DNA of 64,000 bases from Siderastrea radians (lineage: Eukaryota; Cnidaria; Anthozoa; Scleractinia; Rhizangiidae): positions 26,453,875 to 26,517,874 of the forward strand of contig OZ024895.1 of NCBI GenBank assembly GCA_964017195.1, given 5' to 3'. This document shows positions 46,220 to 54,983 of this stretch, one piece after another. Position 1 is the stretch's first letter, and each line of letters begins with the position of its first letter. The notes under the pieces are model-generated. The model saw only the letters and a program-made list of their open reading frames with translations. It made no database searches and was not told where the DNA came from. A program made the translations under genes and the position numbers.

Positions 46220-46695
46220 TGGGGTATATTAACAGCCAAATCGGTGAAACTAGCCAAACGACAAGTGAAACGGTGGGTGCTCCTGGGCCGAGGGGTGACA
46301 TAGGCCCCGCGGGACCACAAGGTCCGATTGGTCCCCAAGGCCAGAAAGGGCCACAAGGACCCCAGGGTCCAAAAGGCGACAAAGGTGATCCTGGGCCTGA
46401 GGGTAGTGCCAGCGGTTCTGCTGATATTGACATGCAAAATAAGTACGATATTTTGCGATTAAAAAGCAACCCTTATCCTGTCCAAGGTGATCTGTCAAAG
46501 GTAATAAACTATCAGGACACGAGAAATATCTTTCTTTCAAAAAAAGAAGGTGGGAAAATGGAAGCAAGCATTGATATGAATAATAATACACTCTACAACG
46601 TAAAAGACCCAGAACAGGTAGATCAAGCCACAAACAAAAAGTATGTCGATAATCAGCTTGTAAAAAACTGGATAAAGCAGCTGATATTGATATGA
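46219..46695 (+). CDS. Collagen-stalk fiber protein, N-terminal ORF
   Basis: The ATG at 46,219 directly follows TATATA and overlaps the ATPase stop. 158 aa: a short head, then about 14 Gly-X-Y triplets ('[19 protein letters not shown]' onward, residues 20-61). Next comes a fiber-type module with '[20 protein letters not shown]' and 'KKYVDNQ', a motif common in trimeric tail-fiber proteins. The ORF ends ten codons after an in-frame A AAA AAC heptamer (46,662-46,668). The next ORF, in the -1 frame, continues the same repeat motif. The two are almost certainly parts of one fiber gene, either joined by frameshifting or separated by a one-base loss. Confidence 0.82.
   Translation: MGYINSQIGETSQTTSETVGAPGPRGDIGPAGPQGPIGPQGQKGPQGPQGPKGDKGDPGPEGSASGSADIDMQNKYDILRLKSNPYPVQGDLSKVINYQDTRNIFLSKKEGGKMEASIDMNNNTLYNVKDPEQVDQATNKKYVDNQLVKNWIKQLILI
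46662..46668 (+). promoter_or_regulatory. Candidate -1 frameshift slippery heptamer A AAA AAC
   Basis: The heptamer is in the X XXY YYZ phase of the upstream ORF (46,662 is a third codon position). The -1 frame is open from it into the 46,692-47,885 ORF. A 3' stimulatory structure is not obvious; only a weak A/T-rich stem is possible. A simple homopolymer deletion would give the same picture. Confidence 0.4.
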
Positions 46696-47885
46696 AAAAT
46701 AATTCGATTATCAATCTTGATCTTCCATCAAACCCAAGAGATGCCGCATGTGTCGAGTTTGTTAACTACAGAATTGATGACATAACACAAAAAAAGTTTC
46801 TCAAATTTGATGGCACTAACAGTATGACTGGAGACTTAAACTTAAATAATAATACAATTGTCAACTTACACACCGATGGCAAAGATCCGAAATCCGCAGT
46901 TAATGTTGATTTTATGCAAAGTAAAATAACATCTATGTCAGATCTGGTCAGTCAAACAATTCATGAATCCCATATCACTAGCTCGACAAATAAAAAAGAC
47001 GCCTTCAGATACTTGATGGAAGACACTGATGAATCTTCGAGTGAAAACAACATCGATGTTTTGGGCATCAACGATTTTCCCGAGTCTCCACATCAAGTAA
47101 ATAAAAAAGCTTACTTTCTCAAACTCCTGTTTGAAAAAGACTCACCGAACCAGTACCGGTCACGCCTCGGTTTTAACCTCCATCCACTTCCGGTCGGTTA
47201 CTACACGACGGTTGTGGAATGGTTTCCACCAGAAATGAATGAGGTGAGTAAAACACCACAAGCCACGACAATTTCAATTTCTAACCATTCAACCAAAACA
47301 TTCGAGAAGTACACCAAAACAGTTATCCACTTTCACAGATGGGGTAGCTTACCCCCGCAATACATATTCCTCGACCTGCACGGCACGGTCCGTGATTCAT
47401 CATTCATAAAAATTGGACATCTAATTGTTTATGGTGTTAAAGAAACAATTTCAAACGTTGATCCAAGTGTTTATGACACCGCCTTTGTTATTGAAAATGG
47501 ACAAATGAAAATGGAAACAGATTTGTCTTTAAACGGGCATCGTTTGCGTGGTTCCGTTCATTACATAAATGGAATTTTAAATACGAAAAATGAAAACACA
47601 TTTTTATTAAATGGTTGTGACAAAATAATCATTCCAAATCATAGCCACGTATTGACTATAAAAGTACTCTATTTCAAGCTCAAAAGACAATATACGCCTA
47701 TTTCTTTAAAAGTAAAACATAGTTCACATTTAACTCAATCAATCACTTACACTTCAACCCAAGCAACTCAATTACAGACAATAAGTATTGATTTGGTATT
47801 GGCGTTTGGTCTTACGGGTGTGGAACTGGCTTCAGTTGTAAAAGATGGAGAACTCTTACTGTTGATTGAATATAGAGTGCCATAA
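46692..47885 (+). CDS. Fiber protein, C-terminal ORF (shaft repeats plus beta-rich knob)
   Basis: 397 aa from the first Met, but the frame is open back to the slippery site. The front has two more copies of the fiber motif ('[20 protein letters not shown]' and '[20 protein letters not shown]'). A long Thr/Ser/Ile-rich, probably beta-structured region follows, as expected for a receptor-binding knob. It lacks the TATATA motif found before other starts, which supports expression as part of the upstream collagen ORF. No known knob fold can be named from sequence alone. Confidence 0.72.
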   Translation: MKNNSIINLDLPSNPRDAACVEFVNYRIDDITQKKFLKFDGTNSMTGDLNLNNNTIVNLHTDGKDPKSAVNVDFMQSKITSMSDLVSQTIHESHITSSTNKKDAFRYLMEDTDESSSENNIDVLGINDFPESPHQVNKKAYFLKLLFEKDSPNQYRSRLGFNLHPLPVGYYTTVVEWFPPEMNEVSKTPQATTISISNHSTKTFEKYTKTVIHFHRWGSLPPQYIFLDLHGTVRDSSFIKIGHLIVYGVKETISNVDPSVYDTAFVIENGQMKMETDLSLNGHRLRGSVHYINGILNTKNENTFLLNGCDKIIIPNHSHVLTIKVLYFKLKRQYTPISLKVKHSSHLTQSITYTSTQATQLQTISIDLVLAFGLTGVELASVVKDGELLLLIEYRVP

Positions 47886-47917
47886 ACATTTTTTTTTTTC
47901 ATTTATTATATATCACA

Positions 47918-48313
47918 ATGCGGGACATTTTCGAATTCAACCACATTAATAAAACCCTTTTAGAAAGCGAAGTTAGAATTCTGAAAGATCTATATGCTTA
48001 TTATCATAAGAAACATTACGGTTATCAAAAGCTTTACAAGAGTTATCGAAGAAAAAACTTTATTTGCAATCTTTCCGCTGGCAAATTAATTATCAGCGCT
48101 GCAGTTGCCGGCGGAATTACATTGAACCCTGTTGTCATGGCAACTTTAACTGGTGTTGGTCTTATTTTAAAAGCAGTCGCTAGCCTTAAGAAATACGATA
48201 AAAAGACAGAACAAGCAAATTTTGCCCGGATCGAATACCAAAAAGTCCTTGATGAGATTCGCTTCTACCTCAGATGTGAAACTTTTGACGAACAAATTGA
48301 AAATAATAGATAA
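47918..48313 (+). pseudogene. Small membrane-type protein, frame lost near the 3' end
   Basis: TATATAT at 47,907-47,913 precedes the ATG. 131 aa: a charged, Tyr-rich front ('YAYYHKKHYGYQKLYKSYRR'), one hydrophobic segment of about 35 residues ('LIISAAVAGGITLNPVVMAT' onward) with a central Pro, then a basic coiled part. After about 48,285 a conserved-looking reading continues in the +1 frame to 48,390 ('MAVPPSICKKYEETF'), so an indel is likely. I recall similar proteins encoded beside capsid genes in cnidarian Polintons; function unknown, perhaps membrane-active. Confidence 0.6.
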
Positions 48314-48390
48314 TTTCATTATTGACCATTGCATGGCGGTTCCACCGTCTATTTGTAAAAAATATGAAGAAACATTCGCTCTATTGTAAA

Positions 48391-48827
48391 ATCTTCGAAG
48401 AATAATATACGCAGAAAAAAAATGATTGCAGTCCTGCAAGCTATTTGCTATCACCTAGTTGAGCTTCTCACACCCCCGAAATTAAGCAAATAAGATTTAT
48501 TACTCGTGAGTGTGTTTCAAAAATATTAATACCAACTCGTGACAAAGATGGATACCCCACTTCAGGACTAGATGTGGTCCCATATTACGATTTTTTTCCT
48601 CATAAAGTTGAAAAATGAAACCCTTTTTCTTATATAAAAATGTAGACAAAGTGTGTGCGAGTCACCCGCCATGTTTTTTACTGCTCGTCAAAGGACTGGG
48701 AAAGAGAAATATAGACTTCCGGTCTCTTTCTGAGAAAAATGTCACGCAACGGTTCCGCTTCACAGAATTTCATCTCGAGCAGAAAAGTACACCCTATTAA
48801 ACGAATGTATCTTCAATGTAACTTACT
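48391..48827. other. No gene supported between small Polinton genes
   Basis: A 61-codon open frame at 48,615 has no recognisable features and no TATATA motif; I do not call it. Confidence 0.5.
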
Positions 48828-49144
48828 ATGGATGTCAGTACAGATCAACAAGCGATCTCACAAGACTATTGGCCAACAGAGGAAAGCTTTCAAAGGAAAG
48901 AAATTTTAAAATGGTGGGATATTTCATACGCTGTCTACAAAATTGAAAAAGTTGCACACCGGAGAGGCAAATTTGGGAATTCAGCTATTTTAACTTTAGA
49001 AACAACGGAGATGACTTTCGTGTGTGGGTCCCTAAACGCCTTGCAGAAGACCTGCTGGAAGACGATTCTTCTCAATTTGTCTACAAAATAGGTCTCAAAA
49101 CGTCTGCTAACAGCAATGAATATTTTGATTATGAATTAATGTAA
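48828..49144 (+). pseudogene. Small Polinton protein of unknown function, frameshifted
   Basis: The first frame (48,828-49,091) reads 'MDVSTDQQ', then 'DISYAVYKIEKVAHRRGKFG', suggesting a small beta-rich domain. From about 49,005 the second frame gives the more plausible ending: 'FRVWVPKRLAEDLL', then 'YKIGLKTSANSNEYFDYELM' to the stop at 49,142-49,144. A single indel near 49,005 explains both. Short basic proteins of this look recur in cnidarian Polintons as far as I recall; an OB-like nucleic-acid-binding role is only a guess. Confidence 0.5.
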
Positions 49145-49301
49145 TCATGTCTGTGTAAGCTTATATTGATTACGACTTCATTGGACCTCGAACCACGCAC
49201 CTGTAAACACAATTTGGGAAAAACCCCGATCGGAGATGAGATTATGTCACAGATATTTTTGAAAATAAATATCATGTGAATAGCCACTGAGACAAAAGCC
49301 G

Positions 49302-49434
49302 TTTCACGCGCAAAACAATAGAATAAATACCAAATCTCCCTGGCAACTAACTGTTTGAAAGGTAAATTAAAAATCTATTTATACTTTTTCAGTCGCTAGG
49401 GAGATTTGGTATGTATTCTTTTTACACGTGAAAA
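49302..49434. repeat. Imperfect inverted repeat upstream of the 49,511 gene
   Basis: Arms of about 45-50 nt (49,302-49,350 and 49,391-49,434) share 'accaaatctccct' with its complement and 'tttcacg' with 'cgtgaaaa'. It could be a small MITE or a regulatory/replication structure. It lies just upstream of a TATA-box promoter. Confidence 0.55.
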
Positions 49435-49471
49435 GTTAGTCTATTTTTTTCGTTTCACGTGAGCTGTCTGT

Positions 49472-49479
49472 TATAAAAG
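49472..49479 (+). promoter_or_regulatory. TATA box
   Basis: TATAAAAG, 32 nt upstream of the ATG at 49,511. Unlike the TATATA motifs close to other Polinton starts, it sits at a distance normal for a cellular TATA box, allowing a short 5' leader. Confidence 0.6.
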
Positions 49480-49510
49480 GGTGAAAAAGTTCGTCTCCTT
49501 CATTGTCAAA

Positions 49511-49849
49511 ATGGATAATGTTGAATTTCCCGAATATGGCTCCTCTGACCTGGCTGCAAGGCCAGAAGTTAACCAATTTCAAGTTCCCCCTATCCAACCA
49601 ATGGAAGGGATTGAACAGTTCCTTGGAAGGGTCCTTCAACAGGATTCACTTCCAAAGCAAGATGTAAGAGGAGCATGGAATAAAACAAAAAGTGAAAGAG
49701 AAAAGCTTACGAAACAACTCAATAAAGCGAATCAAGCAATCGAATATTGGATTTCAAAGAGAAAATTCATTGAGCAACAGCTGATTACAAACAGAGAACA
49801 GATTGAGAATCTCCGAGGAAGAATGCTTGCAGACTGTTTGAGTGAATAA
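49511..49849 (+). CDS. Small coiled-coil protein, Polinton right region
   Basis: 112 aa from MDNVEFPEYG; the upstream in-frame Met at 49,481 would precede the likely transcription start and is less likely. The first half is Pro/Gln-rich ('FQVPPIQPMEGIEQFLGRV'). The second half is a heptad-like helix ('EREKLTKQLNKANQAIEYW' and 'FIEQQLITNREQIENLRGRM'). Intact. Function unknown. It is followed at once by a 66-bp tandem repeat. Confidence 0.6.
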   Translation: MDNVEFPEYGSSDLAARPEVNQFQVPPIQPMEGIEQFLGRVLQQDSLPKQDVRGAWNKTKSEREKLTKQLNKANQAIEYWISKRKFIEQQLITNREQIENLRGRMLADCLSE

Positions 49850-50030
49850 AACAGCTGATGAATATAGAACATTGACATCTCCGCGGGCTGAGCGATTGCA
49901 GTCTGATGTGAATAAAACAGCTGATGAATATAGAACGTTGACATCTCCGCGGGCTGAGCGATTGCAGTCTGATTAAAACGGAGAACATTGAAATGTCCGC
50001 AGACTGAGTGATTGCTCTGTGGAGTGAATT
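49842..50030 (+). repeat. 66-bp tandem repeat
   Basis: Two almost identical copies at 49,842-49,907 and 49,908-49,973 ('gtgaataaaacagctgatga' ... 'gattgcagtctgat'), differing at one base. A degenerate third part follows to about 50,030. The first copy includes the last codons of the preceding gene. Confidence 0.8.
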
Positions 50031-50352
50031 ATTGTAGAGTGATTAAAACGGAGAACATATGAATAAAAATGATTTATTTTATTAAGTGTGTGTGTTTTAT
50101 TATGATTAGTGATAAAAAAGCGTTTATGGATTAACCAACATTTTTAAAAATTAATGCCTGCTAATTTGAGAGAAAAACCCCCTTCCGCTATATTTAAACG
50201 TGAGGTCAATACATTTCGTAACACCGGAAGTTTAAAAGTAGAAAGTTGTAGAGTATAATTGAAAAAGCGTCATAGTCGAACGGCGAAGTAGTGTTTAATT
50301 AAATCGAGCCCCCTCCCACCGGCTTAAACTTGTTCATTAGACCATTTCGATA
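50031..50352. other. No gene recognised
   Basis: AT-rich spacer between the 66-bp repeat and the nested MITE; it probably includes the end of the leftward gene interrupted by that MITE. Confidence 0.5.
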
Positions 50353-50360
50353 TATTTAAA

Positions 50361-51236
50361 TCGGTCAGTACAAAATGCAGACTGCAGACTGCAGACTGCA
50401 GACTGCAGACCGGGTACAAAATGCAGACTAGGTACAAAATGCAGACTGCAGACTGCAGACTGGGTACAAAATGCAGACTGACATTTGAAACTGTTTTTTT
50501 CGGGGTTTTTTAATATTATTTCATTTTATAACTTACCGGTTGTCACGCAATCCCTTTTCCTATGTCATATTCCACGAAAACTCGCATTACCGGGGAATGA
50601 TCTTGCTCCATTACTCGAAATATACTTTTTAAACGAAGTCTCGAAGATCAATTCGTTCTTAAACATGATTTAAGCCTTCTCAGTCTTCTTACTTCAAGCG
50701 CGAGATCGCATAACATAAAATAACAACACTCGTTGCAACATGATACCGAGAAACCAGTAGACACATGACCTTCCGTGCACGTGGTCGCTTTCTTTGCCTC
50801 TTCGCCGGTTCGTCATGACGGCCTTTCGGAGGTCGGTTAATGCGGTAAGTAGCAGTTAAGTCAACTTCCTTTAACCGATGTGTGTTAACATAAAAATACT
50901 TATACCTCGTGAGAGAATTTAGATCTTGCATGTGAAGTAGGAGCATAGATGTCGTGTTGTATTTTACCAGACAATTGCTACACAAAATGAATCATGACTC
51001 AGCGTTTTCGTTTCGAGTAATGGAGCAAGATCGTTCCCCGGCAATGCGAGTTTTCGTGGAAGATGACATCGGAAAAGGGATTGCGTGACAACCGGTAATA
51101 ATATTAAAAAAAAAAAACAGTTTCAAATGTCAGTCTGCGTTTTGTACCCAGTCTGCAGTCTGCAGTCTGCATTTTGTACCTAGTCTGCATTTTGTACCCG
51201 GTCTGCAGTCTGCAGTCTGCATTTTGTACTGACCGA
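50361..51236. mobile_element. 876-bp MITE with long inverted ends and 8-bp target duplication
   Basis: 'tatttaaa' flanks it on both sides (50,353-50,360 and 51,237-51,244). The ends are 'tcggtcagtacaaaatgcag' and its complement. Inverted arms of about 240-260 bp (50,361-50,620 and 51,015-51,236) contain subterminal copies of 'tgcagac' and 'gggtacaaaatgcagac'. The interior has no transposase. An 8-bp duplication is usual for hAT elements, but the ends are not typical hAT ends, so the class stays open. Confidence 0.82.
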
Positions 51237-51244
51237 TATTTAAA

Positions 51245-51630
51245 TTCAGACTTGGCTCGGCGCGCGAAAGAATATCCTCTTCCCAAAAACGACTAAATTC
51301 TTCGTTGCATGGTAAAACGATATGATGAATAACTCCATTTTCATCACAAATTGAACATACCCCGGTTGATTCAGCACCTATATCATAAAGATTACTAAAC
51401 GTCCATACATTTACGATTCGTTGTCGCTCTTCACAAACCGGCGCATCGAGAATATCCTCATGAATTTCTTTCCAACCCCTTGATAATCGTTTACTAATCA
51501 TTCTACGATTATAAAACTTGCATATGTTTTCGAACATGTTACAAAGATCCTCATACACAAGGGGTAAACGGAAGACAAGGGGTAAATCCAACGATACTAG
51601 TTCAATTTCTTCAATGTTTTCTACAGACAT
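51245..51630 (-). pseudogene. Right-end Polinton gene of unknown function, interrupted by the MITE
   Basis: Start taken at 51,630 (MSVENIEEIELV), 9 nt after TATATTTA (51,640-51,647); an earlier Met at 51,672 lies before that motif. About 128 codons are native: 'LCNMFENICKFYNRRMISKR', 'IVNVWTFSNLYDIG', 'GVCSICDENGVIHHIVLPC', and then an acidic 'FSRFWEEDILSRAEPS'. The CxxC with a later His-His and Cys suggests a zinc site. Beyond 51,245 the frame enters the MITE; the native gene would end within about 15 codons on the other side. No family recognised. Confidence 0.55.
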
Positions 51631-51745
51631 TATGACTTGTATATTTAATACTTGAGAAACTTTTGATATCAAGATGTGCGATTCTCTAATTGAGAAACTT
51701 TTGATATAATACGAGATGTGATTCTCGATGGGGTATTGGTTTGTA

Positions 51746-51819
51746 CGCTGAGTGGTTTAAAAGAGGTAAATACAGGTGTACAGATGAGGTGGTATTGGTT
51801 AAATTCCTACTCTACTACT
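51746..51819. repeat. Polinton right terminal inverted repeat
   Basis: 74 bp, complement of 37,841-37,914 with about five mismatches. Ends '..cctactctactact'; the direct repeat 'ttgcc' follows. Confidence 0.9.
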
Positions 51820-51824
51820 TTGCC
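51820..51824. repeat. Polinton target-site duplication, right
   Basis: 'ttgcc', matching 37,836-37,840. Confidence 0.65.
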
Positions 51825-51904
51825 GTCTGTGTGTAAAATATCTCTTGTATCACAAACAAAATAACTTCTGATTAAAAATTGAACTGTAACCAGGATAAGA
51901 CATA

Positions 51905-52741
51905 TTAAAAATATAAAAAGCGTTCTCTGGTTTAAAAAGTTTAAGAGAAATATAAGCTTTCGGCTATTATACTATAGCCTTTAACGAATATAAAAAGAAA
52001 TGAAAGCGCATGATTGGAAATATATGCAAGGGAGGGTGTGAAAAGATTAAACACAAGAATACAATAGAAGTGTAAAAAAGCTAAAAATGGACAAAAACGG
52101 ACAAAATAAGAATTACAAGAAGATAGAGTATTGTCTTGGTAGCGGTTTGGAATTATTGTCTGCGCCGACAGTTTTGGCAGTATGCCAGGATTCTAGTGTT
52201 CTTCGAATACGGTAATTGCCTTTGTCTATCACGGTAGCGCCATCAAAATCAATTGAATGATTGTTTTGCCAAGCATGGTTGGCAATGTTCGAGCCTCTAG
52301 TATAATTTTTAAGATTTCGTTGATGTTCCTTTCTTCGGGTTTTAAAACATCTGCCAGTTTCTCCTACGTAACTCCAACAACAATCAGCACACGGGATTTT
52401 GTAAACAACATTGCATTGTAGATCCAGGGGCTGCCTAAACTTAGGAGAAGGGAATTCTTGTTGCAGGGTTTTAGCTGGTTTGCTTACTACACGGATGTAA
52501 TTTTTTTTACGAAGTAATCTGGTGAGAGGTTCAGTCAATCCGCGGATATAGGGAAGACATGCGAAACCCAGGGATGTGTCAGATGGATCGGCCCATTTGA
52601 AGAACATGGACACTAATTCTTCCGGAGGAGGAGTTGTCGGGGCTGACTTCTTTTTTAAAATGTTGGAAATAACCGTTGGTGGGTAGCCATTGGCTTTCAA
52701 TGCTTCCGTAACGTAACTAGTCTCGCGTGCTTTACCTTCAC
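51905..52741 (-). mobile_element. Penelope-like element 3' end, minus copy (left palindrome arm)
   Basis: The minus ORF to 52,113 encodes, after a short antisense start, the same protein end as 52,952-53,580: 'EGKARETSYVTEALKANGYP' through a GIY-YIG endonuclease domain ('VVYKIPCADC', 'SYVGETGRCFKTRRKEHQ'). Over about 200 residues I see one difference from the other copy (YIRG versus YIHG). The Met and first ~28 residues of the open frame are antisense of the other copy and not native. 5'-truncated; the 3' non-coding tail is 51,905-52,112. Confidence 0.85.
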
Positions 52742-53788
52742 GTGCTTTTACTATCGAAGAAGAAAATAATGGACAAATCTCTTTCTTGGACACCCTGGTT
52801 TCCAGGAAAAATGGTGTTACTGTCATCGACGTTTACCGGAAACCGACACATACTGATAGATATCTGGATTATTCTTCTCATCATGAAATTAAACATAAAG
52901 TCAGCGCGGCCTCGACCCTCCTATTCCGTGCAGCCAACCTACCTAGCACTTGTGAAGGTAAAGCACGCGAGACTAGTTACGTTACGGAAGCATTGAAAGC
53001 CAATGGCTACCCACCAACGGTTATTTCCAACATTTTAAAAAAGAAGTCAGCCCCGACAACTCCTCCTCCGGAAGAATTAGTGTCCATGTTCTTCAAATGG
53101 GCCGATCCATCTGACACATCCCTGGGTTTCGCATGTCTTCCCTATATCCACGGATTGACTGAACCTCTCACCAGATTACTTCGTAAAAAAAATTACATCC
53201 GTGTAGTAAGCAAACCAGCTAAAACCCTGCAACAAGAATTCCCTTCTCCTAAGTTTAGGCAGCCCCTGGATCTACAATGCAATGTTGTTTACAAAATCCC
53301 GTGTGCTGATTGTTGTTGGAGTTACGTAGGAGAAACTGGCAGATGTTTTAAAACCCGAAGAAAGGAACATCAACGAAATCTTAAAAATTATACTAGAGGC
53401 TCGAACATTGCCAACCATGCTTGGCAAAACAATCATTCAATTGATTTTGATGGCGCTACCGTGATAGACAAAGGCAATTACCGTATTCGAAGAACACTAG
53501 AATCCTGGCATACTGCCAAAACTGTCGGCGCAGACAATAATTCCAAACCGCTACCAAGACAATACTCTATCTTCTTGTAATTCTTATTTTGTCCGTTTTT
53601 GTCCATTTTTAGCTTTTTTACACTTCTATTGTATTCTTGTGTTTAATCTTTTCACACCCTCCCTTGCATATATTTCCAATCATGCGCTTTCATTTCTTTT
53701 TATATTCGTTAAAGGCTATAGTATAATAGCCGACAGCTTATATTTCTCTTAAACTTTTTAAACCAGAGAACGCTTTTTATATTTTTAA
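52742..53788 (+). mobile_element. Penelope-like element 3' end, plus copy (RT end plus GIY-YIG)
   Basis: The frame is open from about 52,745 to 53,580. It begins in the reverse transcriptase C-terminal part ('SFLDTLVSRKNGVTVIDVYR', 'KPTHTDRYLDYSSHHEIKHK'), the hallmark of Penelope-like RTs. It continues to a GIY-YIG endonuclease ('SYVGETGRCF', R and EH motif 'RRKEHQRN', 'SNIANHAW'). 5'-truncated, so it lacks RT catalytic blocks. The last 837 bp (52,952-53,788) are an inverted copy of 51,905-52,741. Confidence 0.88.
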
Positions 53789-53799
53789 AATAACTTCTG

Positions 53800-54300
53800 G
53801 TCACGATAATTTCATTGGTATACCAGTTCTACATTTAGGGCTGATTTGACCTAAGTGACTTAAGTGAGATGGCCCAGATGTGCTTGTCAATGTTCTGAAT
53901 TCATGTCAGGATGATACTGGAGATATGTTCCTTTCATACAGTTCAAAAAACGATTCTGTTTGCCACCACCCTGCTTTGCTGTATTCTCCCAAAATCACAC
54001 ACCCCACCTACTGCGAGTACATTTTACCCTCGATTAGTTTTTGTTTACAAATCCACAGCGGCAAGTTTTGATTAAGATCTAAAAAGTCTAAAACATCCAA
54101 ATGGCGGTCGAACACAGAATTCGAGGTTCTGTCAAGCTCTCTGCTTCCTAGAGGGAGGAAGAAAGTGCCAAGAAGATGTAATAAGCTAAAAGATTCTACA
54201 GACATTCATGTGCTGCAACATTGCCTAAACAGCTGTTTCTGAATAGCACAAACATTTGGATTGAAGCAGCCCCACAGCTTCTTTAGAAACTGACCCCCTT
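53800..54300. other. Probable 3' flank of the cystathionine beta-synthase gene
   Basis: No ORF of note. It lies downstream of the minus-strand terminal exon and may include its 3' UTR; I do not see a clear polyadenylation signal. Confidence 0.4.
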
Positions 54301-54399
54301 AGGCCCGTTTCAAACGTCGCGCTACTGCCGTGCTAACGTCGAATTTAATTTGATCAATTGAGTTCGCCACGGCAGTAGCACGACGTTTGAAAGGGGCCT
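54301..54399. mobile_element. 99-bp palindromic MITE
   Basis: Inverted ends of about 32 bp (aggcccgtttcaaacgtcg.. and its complement ending aaaggggcct). Centre AT-rich. Flanks 'tt' and 'ta' could fit a TA-type target. Confidence 0.7.
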
Positions 54400-54751
54400 T
54401 ACTTGCTTCTGTGTAGCCTTGGAACAGGCTGTTTAGTAGTGACGCCCCGTAATCGTTGGCTTGCAATGTTCGCCGATTTTTGCGCCCTATTCCTCACTGA
54501 GGCTGTTTACATGCCAATTCTGTGTAATTTGGGCAATCAACAAATAAAAGAACCAAACACTGAAGGGCTATACAAAATCTACTGTTTTAAACCTGCATAC
54601 AGTTGCAACAATCTGGATTTTACAGCAACCTTAAGTTATGTTCCTTTCTAATCAATAAATAGCAGCAATCCAACGGTTGAACCTAAACTATGGTGCTGAG
54701 TTCTGAGCTGACTACGCTGCTCCGTGTATGTTCATCACTTCACTCTTAATG

Positions 54752-54870
54752 CTAGTTATGCCCGTTTTGAGCTGCTTCTTGTTGACTCAGGGTGATGAAG
54801 TTCAAAACATCAATGCGGGTGACAATTCCAAATATCATCTCTTTCTCGTCCAGTTTTCCTTTGTCGGTAT
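54752..54870 (-). CDS. CBS: Cystathionine beta-synthase, terminal coding exon
   Basis: The minus strand reads 'KGKLDEKEMIFGIVTRIDVL', then 'NFITLSQQEAAQNGHN' and a TAG stop (54,752-54,754). This matches the C-terminal end of the second CBS domain of animal cystathionine beta-synthase (human pattern FGVVTAIDLLNFV near its C-terminus). The acceptor AG lies at 54,871-54,872 behind a pyrimidine-rich stretch. The exon begins with two bases that complete a codon with the final T of the exon at 56,764-56,848, so the phases agree. The enzyme condenses serine and homocysteine; the C-terminal domain is regulatory. Confidence 0.85.
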
Positions 54871-54942
54871 CTAGGGAGTCGAAAACATAATTACATATTA
54901 GAACAACTCCCATAAAAACATAACCCTAGGTACCAAACATCA

Positions 54943-54983
54943 TCATCATCATCATTATTATTATTATTATTATTATTATTTTA
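54943..54983 (+). repeat. ATC/ATT microsatellite in the intron
   Basis: A run of 'atc' then 'att' triplets inside the last intron. Confidence 0.9.

Larger units (their letters stand above)
37841..51819. mobile_element. Maverick/Polinton (endogenous adintovirus-like element), 13,979 bp
   Basis: It is bounded by 74-bp inverted repeats and by the direct repeat 'ttgcc' (37,836-37,840 and 51,820-51,824). Inside are the Polinton core set: retroviral-type integrase (fragment), A32/FtsK-like packaging ATPase, adenain-like protease, major and minor capsid proteins. There are also PLA2, pVI/pX-like and collagen-fiber genes. DNA polymerase B is absent. At least eight genes are broken, so the copy cannot be autonomous. 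Nested insertions are a SINE pair (39,354-39,890) and an 876-bp MITE (50,361-51,236). Confidence 0.92.

Noticed and set aside
50380..50480. CRISPR-like direct repeats (TGCAGAC)n
   Set aside because: Short irregular units inside inverted transposon arms in eukaryotic DNA; no spacer structure.
38059..51819. DNA polymerase B
   Set aside because: No exonuclease or polymerase motifs (DxE, SLYPS, DTDS) in any frame; only a possible N-terminal remnant at the left end.
52113..52826. A complete gene with its own N-terminus in the left Penelope arm
   Set aside because: The first ~28 codons are antisense to the facing copy, so the start is an artefact of the palindrome.
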